From the NCBI RefSeq assembly GCF_000496755.2, contig NZ_AYKS02000027.1:1-53388 (forward strand): a stretch of DNA of 53,388 bases. The letters are read 5' to 3'. The position numbers were made by a program, and so were the translations under genes. The stretch's first letter is position 1; each line of letters opens with the position of its first letter. Below the pieces are notes generated by a model that had not been told where the DNA came from, ran no database searches, and was given only the letters and a program-made list of their open reading frames with translations. Positions 51,850 through 53,388 of the stretch are shown here, in pieces. This stretch comes from Serratia sp. DD3 (GTDB lineage: Bacteria; Pseudomonadota; Gammaproteobacteria; Enterobacterales; Enterobacteriaceae).

Positions 51850-52401
51850 GATACTTCACATCCTCATGTACAACTGTGAAGCTAATATTTTACGCTGATT
51901 TTTTAACCAAGTGAAGAATATGTGCCGTTAAAAGCACGTAAAATAGGCATTTTAAGATTAATCCCAATCCTTGCCCGTGTACTGCTGCCAATGACAGGAA
52001 TGAATTGAGTCGAGGACACACTCAATGTGGAACTCATCACCATTTTCAGCAGGCCGGGGGGTTTTCCATTTTATGCTCCGCACGGTTTAATACCGGTCAT
52101 GATCGGCATCTTGTGCACAGAAGGTTTTTCTTATGCTGTTGATCACAGCACTATTGTCAGCAACAGGTTTAAACTCAACTATCTTTTATCATTGGCGCCT
52201 ATTCTGGACATCTTCATCAGGTGATGGAGGCCCTGAAAGATCTGTTTGTAGCAACGCCTGACAGTTTAGCTCAGGGATTTTGCCACCAACTACAGGACGC
52301 AGAGTCATAAACCTGAAACTTACAGTCTGTATGATCGACCTTGCTTTCGGCAAATTCATTGAAGATTTTGCCAGTAAAATAAAAATGGGGAAGAAATCAC
52401 A
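51850..52401. other. Gene-poor stretch with possible coding debris
   Basis: Short open segments occur on the plus strand, for example a frame ending in LKDLFVATPDSLAQGF and QLQDAES before a stop at about 52310. A 65-codon frame at 52027-52224 overlaps it in another frame. Neither has a convincing start or a family I recognise. The stretch may be the remains of a decayed gene. Confidence 0.3.
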
Positions 52402-53388
52402 ATGCTTATTATAAAAGCAATAAAAAACTTAACGCTGGTTGTACTAATGAGTTTATCGCTCTTTGGATGTAACAACGCTGATAACGCTGATTCGGAAGCC
52501 AAGAAAGATGACTCTAAGGAATTATCACAAGCTTCTCATGTTATGACGGTACATTTTTATATGCCCGATTGGAGCCATGGGGAATTAGTTTATCGCAGCA
52601 ATCCAGCCGAGGCAGAGTTTCAGCGCCTTGCCATGACAAAGAATGAAGAAGGCTGGTGGTCGGCAGTGGTTACGGCGGACAAGCTGGAATTCTCGTTTGA
52701 AGGGGACAGCGGAATGATCAACCTTGGCGCGACTCAAGGGTGTTATTCAGGCTCTCATTATAAGTGTGAAAATAATGAAGGAGACCCGGCAGAAAATTTT
52801 CGTAGCAGTGCGGAGCAGGTATGGGTGAAGAATGGTCTGCTTTTTACCGTTAATCCCGCGAGTAATAACGCTGCGGAGAATTTTACGGTGCTGAGTGTCA
52901 ATCTGCATACCTATCAGGAGTTCAAGACACCCGGTGTTAAAGAGTCTGCTCTGACCGACAGCCAGGCGATGGAACGTGTGAACCAGCACGGAGTGTTGTT
53001 CGACCAAGTAGCTGCAGCGATTAATCAACTTAACCCGGATGTGGTGTGCCTGCAGGAAGTCGGGGAGTGGCACGGTAAGCAGAGAGACGATCTGGAGACT
53101 GTGCAATTCGGTGCGACGGACAGCAATATGGTCAAGCAGATCCTCTCCAGGCTCGACAATAAACAGTATGACTATGTGATGGACTGGTCCCATTTTGGAT
53201 GGGATGTCTGGATGGAAGGTTCCGCGGTACTTTCCAGACACCCTATTGTTAAAAAAGATTCCCGCTATATCAGCGACGTTAATAATGGTACGCGTACCTT
53301 CTGGAAGTCACGTAATATTCCGATGGCTCAGATTGATCTTGGTGGTCGTTTAGGTCAGTTGAATGTTTTTTCAATTCACGCTGGCTGG
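52402..53388 (+). CDS. Endonuclease/exonuclease/phosphatase-superfamily lipoprotein (partial)
   Basis: Open from ATG 52402 to the window edge (329 codons, no stop). The N terminus MLIIKAIKNLTLVVLMSLSL then FGC is a lipoprotein signal with the lipidated cysteine at about residue 23. Residues about 48-150 (VHFYMPDWSHGELVY...GWWSAVV...VWVKNGLLF) resemble a carbohydrate-binding module of the CBM25/26 type in layout. From about residue 166 an EEP metal-phosphoesterase domain begins: FTVLSVNLHTYQE, PDVVCLQEVGEW with the metal glutamate, GSAVLSRHPI and FSIHAGW. It would be a secreted or surface phosphodiesterase or nuclease; the substrate is unknown. GGGGAAG precedes the start. Confidence 0.7.
   Translation, partial: MLIIKAIKNLTLVVLMSLSLFGCNNADNADSEAKKDDSKELSQASHVMTVHFYMPDWSHGELVYRSNPAEAEFQRLAMTKNEEGWWSAVVTADKLEFSFEGDSGMINLGATQGCYSGSHYKCENNEGDPAENFRSSAEQVWVKNGLLFTVNPASNNAAENFTVLSVNLHTYQEFKTPGVKESALTDSQAMERVNQHGVLFDQVAAAINQLNPDVVCLQEVGEWHGKQRDDLETVQFGATDSNMVKQILSRLDNKQYDYVMDWSHFGWDVWMEGSAVLSRHPIVKKDSRYISDVNNGTRTFWKSRNIPMAQIDLGGRLGQLNVFSIHAGW

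Noticed and set aside
52027..52224. A 65-codon open frame on the plus strand after ypfM
   Set aside because: No ribosome binding site, no family, and it overlaps another open segment in a different frame. Treated as debris.

Overview
The window looks like a chromosomal segment of a Yersiniaceae-type member of the Enterobacterales (a Serratia/Yersinia relative). The basis is strong protein similarity and shared gene order with Escherichia coli (ypeB-ligA-zipA-cysZ-cysK-ptsHI-crr-cysMAWTP, yfeXYZ-ypeA-amiA, narQ-acrD-ypfM), several species-specific insertions into that backbone, and ERIC-type intergenic repeats. The genus cannot be fixed from sequence reading alone.

Layout. 1-0.5 kb: end of a tRNA cluster with two tandem tRNA-Lys copies. 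The complete copy carries a 63-nt insertion inside its T-loop, made of tandem mini-hairpins with GNA triloops; this is the most unusual object in the window. 0.5-2 kb: an amidohydrolase resembling 8-oxoguanine deaminase. 2-5.4 kb (minus): ypeB, ligA, zipA. 5.6-7.7 kb: cysZ and cysK. 8.1-10.7 kb: ptsH-ptsI-crr. 10.8-15.8 kb (minus): a small CPCC protein, then cysM and the sulfate/thiosulfate importer cysPTWA. 16-18.5 kb (minus): yfeX, yfeY, yfeZ. 18.6-21.2 kb: qseBC and divergent ygiW. 21.7 kb: ypeA. 22.7-29 kb: complete nrfABCDEFG for periplasmic nitrite ammonification. 29.2-30.6 kb: amiA and yaiI. 31-33.6 kb: a hisC-like aminotransferase followed by an NCS1 permease. 33.8-36.1 kb: mmuP-mmuM under a MetJ box. 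36.2-39.4 kb (minus): maeB and nudK. 39.5-45.5 kb (minus): napFDAGHBC. 45.8-48.3 kb: divergent narQ-narP. 48.5-51.6 kb: acrD, then the 19-codon ypfM (minus). 52.4 kb to the end: a lipoprotein of the endonuclease/exonuclease/phosphatase superfamily, cut by the window edge.

Functional threads. (1) Sulfur: sulfate uptake (CysPTWA, CysZ), both O-acetylserine sulfhydrylases (CysK, CysM) and S-methylmethionine salvage (MmuPM). (2) Anaerobic respiration: Nap (nitrate to nitrite), Nrf (nitrite to ammonium) and the NarQP sensor pair lie within 26 kb, a full periplasmic nitrate ammonification set with its regulator. FNR-like and NarL/NarP-like sites are visible upstream of napF and, more weakly, nrfA. 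(3) Carbon control: HPr, enzyme I and IIA-Glc.

Start codons were moved from the longest open frame where family alignment, ribosome binding site or overlap with the upstream gene supports it. Gene-free stretches above 300 bases are described in feature entries. Statements about other genomes are from memory of the families; no database search was run.
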